Source: Athripsodes cinereus (Eukaryota > Arthropoda > Insecta > Trichoptera > Leptoceridae). From it: a DNA stretch of 64,000 nucleotides. The stretch is from positions 29,029,542 to 29,093,541 of the forward strand of contig OX388305.1 in the NCBI GenBank assembly GCA_947579605.1. The letters run 5' to 3'. Positions 1 to 9,637 of this stretch are shown one piece after another. How positions within the stretch are numbered: the stretch's first letter is position 1; every line of letters starts with the position of its first letter. The translations under genes and the position numbers were made by a program. The notes below the pieces were generated by a model that saw only the letters and a program-made list of their open reading frames with translations, was not told where the DNA came from and searched no databases.

Positions 1-59
1 TTAAATCTCCTACCTTCCTCGTGTGGGCATGGTGATTTTTTTTTATATTTTATTCGTCG

Positions 60-233
60 TCGTCGGTAGCCTGGAGGTAGATTCTCGGTCTTTAGAACAA
101 GGGGTCCGTGGTTCGATCCCTGGTGCCGGCAAAACTCCCCTTTCACGGCAAAGCTTTTAGCTTAGTGTGAAAGGTGTATAAGGTAGTATTTGGGTTTATA
201 GCAAAACCCAGATAAATCTTTCTTAAAAAAAAA
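60..233 (+). mobile_element. tRNA-derived SINE, family A, near full length
   Basis: Short retroposon with a tRNA-like RNA polymerase III head. The A box is TAGCCTGGAGG at 67-77 and the B box GGTTCGATCCC at 110-120. A body with CTCCCCTTTCACG and GTGAAAGGTGTATAAGG follows, then GGGTTTATAGCAAAACCCAG and an A-tail. The same order occurs at 15692-15865, and truncated copies lie at 4948-5080, 7903-8040 and 48480-48548. No clear target-site duplication is visible. It has no coding capacity and must borrow a LINE reverse transcriptase. Confidence 0.8.
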
Positions 234-945
234 CGATAAAAATACTTCCTCGATCGTACACAGAATATAGAAAGACATTGCCTGAACAAGAAGATTTATT
301 CCGAAAATAAAGATATTTGTTTCGATAAAAATATACCTATATTTCCCACGTTATTTATTAAGCTACAATATTTCGTGAGTCTAAAAATTCCTAAAGATGT
401 CTCCAAATAATAAGGAATATAAAATTTTATTTTTCCCGTAATCAATATAAGCATAATTATTATATTGATTAATTTACTTCTAACAAAACGTGTATCTGAT
501 CTTGAATTCATCATCTTATACGTGTTTGTTTTTGTATTCTTATAAAAATAAAAACAATGACACGGAACTCTATTCTTATTCACTAAATTTAATATTATTA
601 TCAAATGTACATACATTGAACTCATATTTAAGTTAAATATAATCAACCTACATATTAAATTATAATTACAACATGTACACGTACGTATATAATATGTGAT
701 ATATTATATTAGATATGCACCTACATATACCTATTATATTATTATATATCATCTATTTTCTATGCAATTAATTAATCTATGTATACACGCACACTATTCA
801 TATTATGCATATATAAAGTTGCCTATACATAGGTTATTTAATAATAATAATAACATGTAGGTGTAGTTAACAATACGCTATATACAGTTAAAGAGAAAAA
901 TACCGATACATATTCAACATCTGGATAATTTGAAATCGGTTAATG
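234..945. other. AT-rich stretch without recognisable genes
   Basis: I see only low-complexity AT-rich DNA, with TA-rich and ATA/AAT runs. The longest open frame (296-646, minus) is hydrophobic and low-complexity and resembles nothing I know. Confidence 0.6.
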
Positions 946-2610
946 ATAGAACTTATCTTATATTTTGAGGAGCTGTTTGAAAGTGGAGGCGAATATCCAA
1001 GCCAGAATAGTGAAAGGGAAAATGCGAATGAAGCAAGGGATGAAGAAATAACTATGGATGAGGTTAAGAATGCATTGAAGAAGGCGAAGAATGGCAAAGC
1101 GGTTGGGTATGATATGATCTCTACGGAATTCATCAGTCTGAGTGGGCTGAGGACTCTCGAATGGTGTCATGCACTCTTTAACCAGTGTTGGAGGGAAGGT
1201 TGCACGCCAGAAGACTGGCGAAAAGCTGTGATATGCCCTCTATACAAAGGAAAGGGGTCAAGACTAGAATGCGGGAGTTATCGGGCTATTAGTCTGCTGA
1301 GCTCGGTGGGGAAACTGTATGCAAGAATATTGATTGAAAGAGTTCGAAAAGTGACTGAGACGAATGTATGGGATGTGCAAGGTGCCTTTCAGAGTGGTAG
1401 AGGGTGTGTGGACCAGATCTTCTCCTTGCGAATGGTGACAGAGAAGCTCCTGGAGAAACACCAGAAGCTTTTATGCGCGTTTGTTGATCTAGAAAAGGCT
1501 TATGATAGAGTAGATCGTGAGAAAATGTGGCAAGTACTATCAATGTGTGGGGTGGGTAGTCGGCTAATTCGCGCCATTGCGTCCCTATATACAGGAAGTT
1601 CTGCGTGTGTTAGAGTGAACAATAACCTGTCGGAATGGTTCACATTGACAAAAGGAGTAAAACAAGGGTGCGTGATGTCGCCATGGCTTTTTAACCTATA
1701 CATTGATCATTGTATTCGTCCATTGAAAGAACTGAATGTAGGTGTTGATATGAATGGGATGAATGTAAGAGCGTTAATGTTTGCCGATGATTTGGTATTG
1801 ATGGCTGAAAGTGAAAGTGATCTACAGCGAATGATGACGTGTGTTTATGAAAATTGTGCGATTAATGGATTGAGAATGAATGCAAAAAAGACAAAAATCA
1901 TGGTGTTTGAAAGAGGAAGTGAGAGAACAGTATGCCAGGTAATGATTGACAACGAAGTGTTAGAGCAAGTTGACGAATGTGTGTACTTAGGTAGTTTGTT
2001 CACGAGAGATGGGAAGTGTGAAAGCGATATTGAAAGGAGAAAAGTTGCTGGCAATAAGGTAAATGGTGTAATCCGACCAATAATTGCAAATAGAAACATA
2101 TCCACCACAGCTAAAAGGTTGGTGCACTCTGCTATCTTAGTGCCAACACTTATGTATGCAAGTGAGACGTGGACATGGTTAAAAAAGGATGAAAGTGGCA
2201 TAAATGCAGTGGAAATGAGATCGTTGAGAAGGATGTGTGGCAAGAGTCTGAGAGATCGTGTGCGTAACAGTGATATACGAAAGGAATGTGGAATGAAAGT
2301 TGGTGTAATAACAAGGATGAATGTAAATAAGTTAAGATGGTTTGGGCACGTGGAAAGAATGAATGAGGACAGAATGAATAAGAAGATATATTTGGCTGAG
2401 AGGAATGGTGCTCGGAGACGCGGACGTCCGAGGATTAAATGGCAAGATCATTTAAATCAAATCCTACAGGACGGTCACGTGTTGAGCACATTGAACAGGA
2501 GATCATGCATGAGGAATTGTATGACAGTGACGGAAGCGAAAGATGTATGCAAGGATAGAAGGAAGTGGCGCTCGATCCTTTCTGCCTACCCCGCGAGGGA
2601 AGCGGCGTGA
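943..2610 (+). CDS. RTE reverse transcriptase, N-truncated (555 codons)
   Basis: Encodes the reverse transcriptase part of an RTE-type LINE polyprotein. Visible RT blocks are GKAVGYD near residues 51-57, AFVDLEKAYDRV at 179-190, QGCVMSPWLFNLY at 241-253 and the catalytic box FADD at 280-283. A basic GRPR segment follows, and the frame ends in SAYPAREAA. Arthropod annotations often call such proteins 'craniofacial development protein 2-like'. The ATG at 943 lies in the flanking TSD sequence, so the first six codons are host DNA and the real start is lost. No internal stop is present. Without an endonuclease domain this copy is unlikely to move by itself. Sister copies lie at 6987-7902, 28752-29225, 53245-53445 and 55862-55985. 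Confidence 0.88.
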   Translation: MIELILYFEELFESGGEYPSQNSERENANEARDEEITMDEVKNALKKAKNGKAVGYDMISTEFISLSGLRTLEWCHALFNQCWREGCTPEDWRKAVICPLYKGKGSRLECGSYRAISLLSSVGKLYARILIERVRKVTETNVWDVQGAFQSGRGCVDQIFSLRMVTEKLLEKHQKLLCAFVDLEKAYDRVDREKMWQVLSMCGVGSRLIRAIASLYTGSSACVRVNNNLSEWFTLTKGVKQGCVMSPWLFNLYIDHCIRPLKELNVGVDMNGMNVRALMFADDLVLMAESESDLQRMMTCVYENCAINGLRMNAKKTKIMVFERGSERTVCQVMIDNEVLEQVDECVYLGSLFTRDGKCESDIERRKVAGNKVNGVIRPIIANRNISTTAKRLVHSAILVPTLMYASETWTWLKKDESGINAVEMRSLRRMCGKSLRDRVRNSDIRKECGMKVGVITRMNVNKLRWFGHVERMNEDRMNKKIYLAERNGARRRGRPRIKWQDHLNQILQDGHVLSTLNRRSCMRNCMTVTEAKDVCKDRRKWRSILSAYPAREAA

Positions 2611-2630
2611 TGGTATGTATGTATGTATGT
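959..2630 (+). mobile_element. RTE-clade LINE, 5'-truncated, exact 13-bp TSD
   Basis: A 1672-bp non-LTR retrotransposon copy lies between two exact copies of ATAGAACTTATCT (946-958 and 2631-2643). The 5' end, including the expected APE endonuclease, is missing, as usual for incomplete target-primed reverse transcription. The 3' untranslated region is almost absent: the stop codon (2608-2610) is followed directly by a short TATG microsatellite tail. A tiny 3' UTR and a short-repeat tail are typical of the RTE clade. The open frame and perfect TSD indicate a recent insertion. Confidence 0.9.
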
Positions 2631-2775
2631 ATAGAACTTATCTGTATTTATTTTGAAATATGTAATAAATATGAAATATGTTATATATAATAAATGAATA
2701 ACTGAAACCTTGGTCGCGCGTATAATATTTTTAGTGGTATTAGTAAAGTTTTTTGACTCCAAACATTCGTAATAG

Positions 2776-2912
2776 TACTTTTCTTTTATCCAGAAGGTTT
2801 CAGGTGCCTAAGACGTCCCTCTTTCACAGCACAGCGTTCCTATGACAAAGACATCAGAGCTTTAATAAAATCGTGGAAAGAGGTGACTCGATTGAAATGG
2901 TTGGACTAAATC
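2776..2912 (+). pseudogene. LINE 3'-end fragment
   Basis: A short remnant of the C-terminal end of a LINE polyprotein. The segment ending TCGTGGAAAGAGGTGACTCG matches, in sense, the minus-strand remnant at 3210-3345 (SWEEVTQL) and the one at 43985-44105. No open frame survives. Confidence 0.45.
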
Positions 2913-3209
2913 AGTTTTTCGTGTAATAACTCATTTTACTAGTGAGAGAACTGAACAAAAAATTGAAAATAAATCAAATTCTTGTATAATTTCTACAGTG
3001 TGCTGTGATTAAGATGATCTGTGTATGACTAATGACAATGATATATGTTGCTTTACACTACTGTTGTAGCAAGGTCTAAAGCACGAAATCGTAAATCAAC
3101 TATGACTAGACATAATTATCTATTTATGTATGGACTGCATGTCGCTCTAAAAAAACAGCAGATCTATCTGTGATTAGATACGAAATATACTTGCACATTA
3201 CTTCATCTC

Positions 3210-3345
3210 GCCTTTTAACGCTCCTGTCAAGAGCACAGCGCATATCCCAGCCAACTCTCCCCAGAGCATCTCCGTCCCAATTGAGTTACCTCTTCCCACG
3301 ACATTTCTAGCGCTCTAATTTCATTGTCATAAAAACAGTGTATTG
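3210..3345 (-). pseudogene. LINE 3'-end fragment, opposite orientation
   Basis: The minus-strand translation includes EIRALEMSWEEVTQLGRR and ends ...GYALCS. This is the tail signature WxxVxxLAxDRxxW...ALCS seen at the C terminus of many arthropod endonuclease-RT LINEs. It is homologous to, and inverted relative to, 2776-2912 about 400 bp away. It is a relic and not a gene. Confidence 0.5.
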
Positions 3346-4052
3346 TGAAATAGTGGTGTCCAGACCACAATATTGATACAGAGTGTAGAATTTGGATATC
3401 ATGCTGTATCTTTTTTCCCTTGATTGTACATATACATAATAAGTAATGGTATATACGTGTATGTATATAAATAATATTATAATAATAATATATAAGCAGT
3501 GATATTATTTGAAACATAAAATTAACATGGCGCCACAGAGCGCACTGGTTTCATGATTAATAAATTAAAATTAATTATGAAACTCCGCAGTCGTGTTTTA
3601 GTACAAGGTAGGCATATAGCTAGTACCTATCTACCTACCCATAATAAATGTAGGTTGCTAAAACATAATATATGTATAACAAATAGCTGCCTATGTTCTG
3701 TGTTAAATAAAAATATTTTTATCCGTTCTTAAATGTGTACGTATGTTGGTATAGATAGGTACTTATACGTTAATATTGGAGCCCTTTAAACCATCTTTAT
3801 CTGACAAATACCTAAAAAGGGCTCAAATGCCCATAAAAACTCTTGTCTATTGAGTGGATTTCGGGATTTCAAAATTGTATATAGGTATTTTATATATTGA
3901 CAGAGCTATGTTAACTCACGGTGTGGTGCACCTAGCTGCGCAGGGTTGTCAAAAAGGGGGCATCCAGAAACCACGACTCTCAAAATTGAGGAAACATCTG
4001 AACAGAGAGGATAGTATTGATAGTGATATTACATTAATTATAAATAAAACAC
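3346..4052. other. AT-rich stretch, nothing assigned
   Basis: No coding signal or known repeat was recognised. A small open frame at 3854-4105 (plus) runs into the hairpin that follows and looks incidental. Confidence 0.5.
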
Positions 4053-4109
4053 TTATTTATAGTATATCCACAGTGACCAAGGAAGAAACTGTGGATATAC
4101 TATAAATAA
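4053..4109. repeat. Perfect 22-bp inverted repeat (hairpin)
   Basis: Arms 4053-4074 and 4088-4109 are exact reverse complements (TTATTTATAGTATATCCACA followed by GT) around a 13-bp spacer. No TSD or known element flanks it. Confidence 0.85.
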
Positions 4110-4947
4110 TTGTTCTATTTATAATTAGTTCAACATGAATTTCCACCAAGTGCCGTCGGTTAAAATATCAACTTATAAGTGATATTACAGTTTTTGTGAG
4201 ATAATGATACTAAATTTGTTAATAAATAAACATAATTAATCAAATATTTTCATTGAATTTTCTGCACATTTTACATGATATCGTGACAAATTTGTAAAAA
4301 ATAATAAATAACATTAAATGTTGCCATTTCATCATTGTTTCAAGATATAAAGATAAGTTTATCGTAATGTAATTAATACTAAAGTTTATAAAGTGTGCTA
4401 TTTAATGGTTTGACGATTATTCCCTAAGAAAAACCTGGTTTATTAAAACTAGTTTCTGAATATTTTATACCACCAACCAAACCAACCTTCTATATACCGC
4501 TATATTACGGGCACCTACTCAACCCACTTGCGAACATAACTGAAACAGCCAGCGCCAATGAAATATTAAATTAATTATTTATAGGGAAAATTTTCATAAC
4601 TTTACCACACTCTCTGTATGTACACGCTTTTGGAGAAAACTCCCCGTTTATACAACCAACAATAATATTATTCGAGCTATACGAATATTTTTGAGAAAGT
4701 TACAAGAAAACTAGAATTGAATAATAAGTGGTTATTTGTGTTTATATAATTATATTTATAAATAGACTCTTTGTAAATTAAATTCAAATAATCCCAAGTT
4801 TATAAGGTGTGATATTTATTAAGTTGACAACATAATATAGTTACCAGTTAATTTTGTGAGTATTCATTTTTAGGAGTTTTAGTTTTCACAATAAACCATT
4901 GAGGGGATATAGGTTACATTATGTTGCTATTTATAAGCCTCGAGAGC
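4110..4947. other. AT-rich stretch with one short shared motif
   Basis: Mostly featureless. At 4134-4157 it carries a sequence of the form ATGAAYTTCCACCAAG then CCGTCGGT that recurs at 45399-45424, beside a LINE ORF1-like gene. It may be a scrap of the same 5' region. Confidence 0.4.
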
Positions 4948-5080
4948 AGTGGGTCCGTGGTTCGATCCCAGGTGCCGGCAAACTCCCCTTTCACGACACA
5001 AGCTTTTAGCTTACTGTGAAAGGTGTATAAGGTTGTATTTGGGTTTATAACAAAACCCAGATATATCTTAAAAAAAAAAA
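4948..5080 (+). mobile_element. SINE family A, 5'-truncated
   Basis: Retains the B box (GGTTCGATCCC), the CTCCCCTTTCACG body and the AAAACCCAGATATATC end with an A-tail. The A box half is missing. Confidence 0.75.
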
Positions 5081-6975
5081 GTATTTTTAAATATTATCTA
5101 CTAGGTATATATATATATATATATATAAGAAAACAATAACAGAGAACTAGAAATTTAGGATGGCTTTCCACTCTGAGTTACCAAGAAAAACAAATAAGTG
5201 AAGTTTCTTTTAATTTACGGTTTTCAAAAAACGAATCTACTAGAAAGATATACCTAAAAATGTATGTAAGTCGGTGGGCATGTACCTATAGATAGTAAGC
5301 TGATGAAACTTCTTAATATATTCGGTGCTGATAGTGGATAGCTACTACCTACTAGGTATATTATGAAATCAAATCACGTCCAAAATCAAATCAAAATCAT
5401 TCTCCAAGGGACAGAACACATAACAACAACACAACACAACACCTACATCTGAGATGCCGGACACGTAATCAGCTGAAAAACTAACTCTATCCATTCGCCA
5501 ACTGATTGCTGTACCTATAATAATGTACCAACCAATCCAAGGAGAGTGATGATATGATACCTTGACAGTGTACACTCCCCAAGTCACCTAGTACCTACTC
5601 GAGTCGCTAAACTGGTGTAACCTAAAAAAACTCCTTTTCTCTCATACTCCAGAAAAAAGTATCTTTCATCATTCTTCTTTTGGTCGATCTTTCAGTGTCT
5701 GCATATAGAAAACAACAACATCCATCTATAATACCAACGGACTTCTCATTTTTTAAGTTTGTGATCACGATTGCCTACAAATTTGTAACACCGGGTCTTT
5801 TGAATACAAACCTGCCCATCTTCAATTTAGAATTGCGATACATTGGGTTGCAATCAATAACTTATTTTCTGCTAGCCTACATATTTCCATAGCTAGATAT
5901 ATTCAAGTTTAAAAGCCTATCATCCCTATCGTCCTCAAGATAAGTGAACAACTTCTTCCCTACTACATTGACTTTTCCATATGTTGAAATATTTTTATTT
6001 CTCGGATATTTCAGGAGTCCAAGGACTCCTATTTATCCGTTTAGGTGAAAATTTTAATATTTTGGACTCTCTCTAGTCTAATACAACTATGCCAGTGTTG
6101 GCATCTCCGATCCTACCACGTCAGTGGGTGGGGGACCCGGCTGACGTAGCAGATCCCATCTTGAGACCCACACATACACGAATGTCTTTTCCATAGTCTT
6201 CACTCCAGGATTCCAGGTGTCGATTTTGTTTATGTAAATACGCTGACAAGAAGAGAATAATCTAGTAAAAGATTCATTTTCTTTTCAAAAAAATATTTGT
6301 CGTATGTATTGTTTTTGATATAGGTAATTATCATATTTTTTTACATTAACAAAAAATAAATTATGCAAGATTAAAAATAATTATTCTTTCTAAAAATCAT
6401 GATCATATTTATTATACGTAAAGGAATGCCTACATTACAATAAATAATTTTACATTCCCACATTATTTTAGTCTTCTAAAAATGCTATTTTTAAACTAGT
6501 GAACGTAATAACCATCATAGTTGTGATTTATCAGTTTTTTGATAGACGTTTAATGAAAAGTAACAGTGATCGCGTAGGCGATGTATTGTATAGTATAGTA
6601 CGTACGATTATGGAGGATAGTAATTAATAGTCGGGCCACGGCATCACGATAGAGGCGGAAAATATGAAAGGAGAGAACAACAGCAAGTAGAAGATAAGAC
6701 ACCAACCAACCAACCAAACTCACAGAATAATATTACACTAGAACTACGATGTTATTATACTTACAATATAGGTACCTACCGAATAAATAATAGGACAAGT
6801 CTTGAATTAATCAACTTCATTATAAGCAACCAATTTCATATTCAATTAACACAGTATTGCTAATGTTAACTGAACCTGGAAATTTCTCCAGTAAGGTGAT
6901 ATGATATCAGGAGAATTTAATACAAGTATATAATAACAAGTATAATTTAATACATTGAGAGTATTTTTAGTCTGA
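5081..6975. other. Unassigned stretch: TA microsatellite and a GC-richer patch
   Basis: Contains a (TA)n microsatellite at about 5106-5128. A GC-richer patch at about 6090-6230 includes GACCCGGCTGACGT. I see no coherent open frame, splice-site series or known repeat. Confidence 0.45.
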
Positions 6976-6986
6976 TTTTTTTAATA

Positions 6987-7902
6987 TATCTATTCCCTCA
7001 CGCCGTATCCCAAGTGGGGTAGGCAGAGAGAACGGAACGCCAATTAGATCTGTCCTTAGGTACCTACATACTTCTTTCGCTTCCTCCACAGTCATACAAT
7101 TTCTCATGCACGCACGTCGGTTTCTTTTACTCAAAACACGGCCGTCCTTGAGAATTTGATCTACATGTTCAAGCCATGTTGTTCTCGGACGCCCGCGCTT
7201 CCTCACACCCCTCCTTTCAGCCAAGTATATCCTCTTTGTCATTCTTTCCTCTTCCATTCGTTCCACATGACCAAACCATCTCAATTTATTTACACGCGTT
7301 CTATCCACAACACTCCTCTTGCATCCACTCATTCTTCTAATATCCTCATTCCTCACTCTATCACGCAACGTTTCACCAACCATCCTCCTCAGCGATCTCA
7401 TCTCCACAGCATTTATGCCACTTTCGTCCTTCTTCAACCATGTCCACGATGATTTGGTTTTAATGGGTGAGAGTGAAAGTGATTTACAAAAGATTGTGTC
7501 AGTTGTATATGATAGTTCTAGTATGAATGGGATGAAAATGAATGAGACAAAGACGAAAGTGCTGGTTTTCGAAAGAGAGATTGATAGAACAATGTGCGAA
7601 ATAAAGGTTGAAAATAAATGTTTGGAGAAAGTGGACGAGTATGTATATTTAGGAAGTCTGTTTGCGAGGGATGGAAGATGCGACAAGGATATCGAAAGAA
7701 GAAAAGTGGCCGGTGCTAGGATTAACGGTGCTCTTCGACCCATTGTCAGCAATGACAATGTATCGAACATGGCAAAATTGCTAGTGCACAATACCATCCT
7801 GGTACCGACACTAATGTATGCAAGCGAAACGTGGACATGGTTGAAAAAGGATGAAAGTGGAATAAATGCTGTGGAGATGAGATCGCTGAGGAGGATGGTT
7901 GG
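6987..7902. mobile_element. Twin-primed RTE copy with inverted 5' half
   Basis: An RTE insertion flanked by an 11-bp TSD, TTTTTTTAATA (6976-6986 and 7903-7913). The 3' part (about 7440 to 6993) is on the minus strand and encodes WTWLKKDESG through the terminal ...TPLGIRREGI region. The 5' part (about 7445-7900) is on the plus strand and encodes DDLVLMGESESDLQ through SLRRMVG. Both halves contain the WTWLKKDESGINAVEMRS segment, so the inversion carries a short duplication. This head-to-head layout is the classic result of twin priming. The open frames crossing the junction (6967-7920 minus and 7319-8107 plus) are chimeric and not genes. Confidence 0.88.
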
Positions 7903-8040
7903 TTTTTTTAATAAACCCAAATATAACCTTATACACCTTTCACACTACGCTAAAAGCTTTTGTCGGGAAAGGGGAGTTTTGCCGACACCTGGGATCAAAC
8001 CAAAACCCCATATGCATGAGGCCGAGACTCTACCTCCAAG
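7903..8040 (-). mobile_element. SINE family A, antisense, host of the RTE insertion
   Basis: Reverse complement of the family A body: CACCTTTCACACTACG, GGGGAGTTTTGCCG, then GGGATCAAACC (a degraded B box) and GAGACTCTACCTCCAAG (A box side). Its A/T tail was split by the adjacent RTE copy, whose TSD consists of that tail. Confidence 0.75.
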
Positions 8041-9083
8041 ATATACCTACCTTTTACATCTTCCGTATAGTTGGTATGTGTTTTTATTTCGACTTAAGCT
8101 ATTGTAACAAATATAATCATTGTATTATAAACTGTCTGTCCCGTTTATTACGAAATATAATATGTATATGCAAAATAAAAAATATCAATATTTAAAACGT
8201 ATATTAAGGGTTCCAAGAGTATTTATAGATAACCTTTTCCAGGATAACGTAAAGTGAAGAAATTACATTCAAATACATATTCTTAGTGAGAAAATAATAA
8301 TAATAGTATGGATAATGCAAGTCAGTGGTTCATCACCAAATTAACTATATTATTTATTTATTTATGGCAAGCAACAGTATTAATTATATTTTTTTATTTA
8401 TTTATGGCAGTAGTCAAATATGACATGATCTTGATAAATTGATGTCAGACCAAATTTTTAAAAAGGTATAAACATAATGTGCTTCAATCCTTGAAGATTT
8501 TAGTATTGAAAAACATTTAGGGTTGATGATTTACTGGAATCAACAAAATAGAATAAACGGAAGTCATATTTAACTCATAGTCAAGAAAGTACCTACTTTT
8601 GTTATTTTATACTTTGAAAAAAAACGTTAATGGAAAAACTTACATCGAGGTCTGAGTGTCCTCCCTTGTTGCTGTATCATACAATACGTGACTTGTATAT
8701 TTGTATTGGTATACGTATGGATGTATGCGTACATACCTATACATATTTAAGAAGTCTATTAATTAGGATTTGCGGCATTGTGTAAACGAAGATCGTGATT
8801 TTCAACGATAAATAATAAAAATAATACACAACTGGCCTGAATAATAATTCAGTATTGGTGAACGTAGACAGAATAGATAGATAAACACTACACCAGCAGC
8901 AATAGACAAATCACATTTAGCGTTATGTTTTAGTTTCATTTTCAAGAAAGTGTCAACTTTCAATCGAGTATTTTTTGCATTTACAACATTGAGTATTTTC
9001 GCTAAGAAAATTTACACTTTCTCGCAACGTCGTTTATATTCGAACGTAATGCTAAATGCGTTTTATCTACGGGCCCAGTGATG
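8041..9083. other. AT-rich stretch, nothing assigned
   Basis: No coding or repeat signal was recognised apart from short TTTA runs near 8350-8400. Confidence 0.5.
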
Positions 9084-9085
9084 TA

Positions 9086-9110
9086 GGGGAGGGCGGGGCA
9101 CACGGGTCCG
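9086..9110. repeat. Left terminal inverted repeat of the pogo-like element
   Basis: A 25-bp TIR starting GGGGAGGG just inside the TA at 9084-9085. It pairs with 11912-11936. Confidence 0.93.
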
Positions 9111-9272
9111 GGGGGGTACAGAGGTCCGGCCTTGTAGAATCAGTATCACTAGTGCCATCTATCTGACAATGCATTAATTACGTTGTCTAAACATCATCTT
9201 AGTTGTATACAAGATTGAGTGCGTTGCGGGTGACAATACGGAAGGAAAAAACAACAACGAAGAAATATTAAG

Positions 9273-9637
9273 GTAATTCTCTAAAAAAATGGCTTATTAT
9301 TGCTTATATTTACCATCTATCAACTATTTAAATTCAGTCGTATTGTTTAAACCTGATTTTAAGGTTAAATTGGATATGATTTCAAAAGGTTTCGTTTTCA
9401 TTTTGTACCAACTTTTGCGTTTAATTGTGTTTGTTCTAACATTGTCTCTGCGGGGCATAGAGGTCCATATGACAACGGGGCACACAGGACCGCGGTCCTG
9501 TGTGCCCCGTCCACTTCACTTTGTTGATTCTATTTATGTAAATATTTTTTTACAATTCATAGATTTTGGTATAATTCATTAATCTGATTTACGTGAATTA
9601 GTGAAGCAAGTTCAAGTTTTTTTTATCGTTTTTCTAG
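9273..9637 (+). other. Possible 5'-UTR intron of the pogo transposase gene
   Basis: A donor-like AAG|GTAATT at 9271-9276 and an acceptor-like polypyrimidine tract ending TTTTTCTAG at 9637 would place the start codon directly at the start of exon 2. This is motif reading only. The palindrome at 9475-9510 would fall inside the intron. Confidence 0.35.
9475..9510. promoter_or_regulatory. 36-bp perfect palindrome made of two TIR-type motifs
   Basis: Two copies of ACGGGGCACACAGGACCG meet head to head with no spacer. Each half matches the internal part of the TIR (GGGGCACAC..GG.CC), so this is probably a symmetrical transposase-binding site upstream of the transposase ORF. Function is inferred. 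Confidence 0.75.

Noticed and set aside
1845..2243. A 132-codon minus-strand frame
   Set aside because: It is a shadow of the RTE reverse transcriptase on the plus strand.
6967..8107. Overlapping 317- and 262-codon frames
   Set aside because: Each crosses the inversion junction of the twin-primed RTE copy and continues into antisense or SINE sequence. Only the RTE-derived parts are meaningful.
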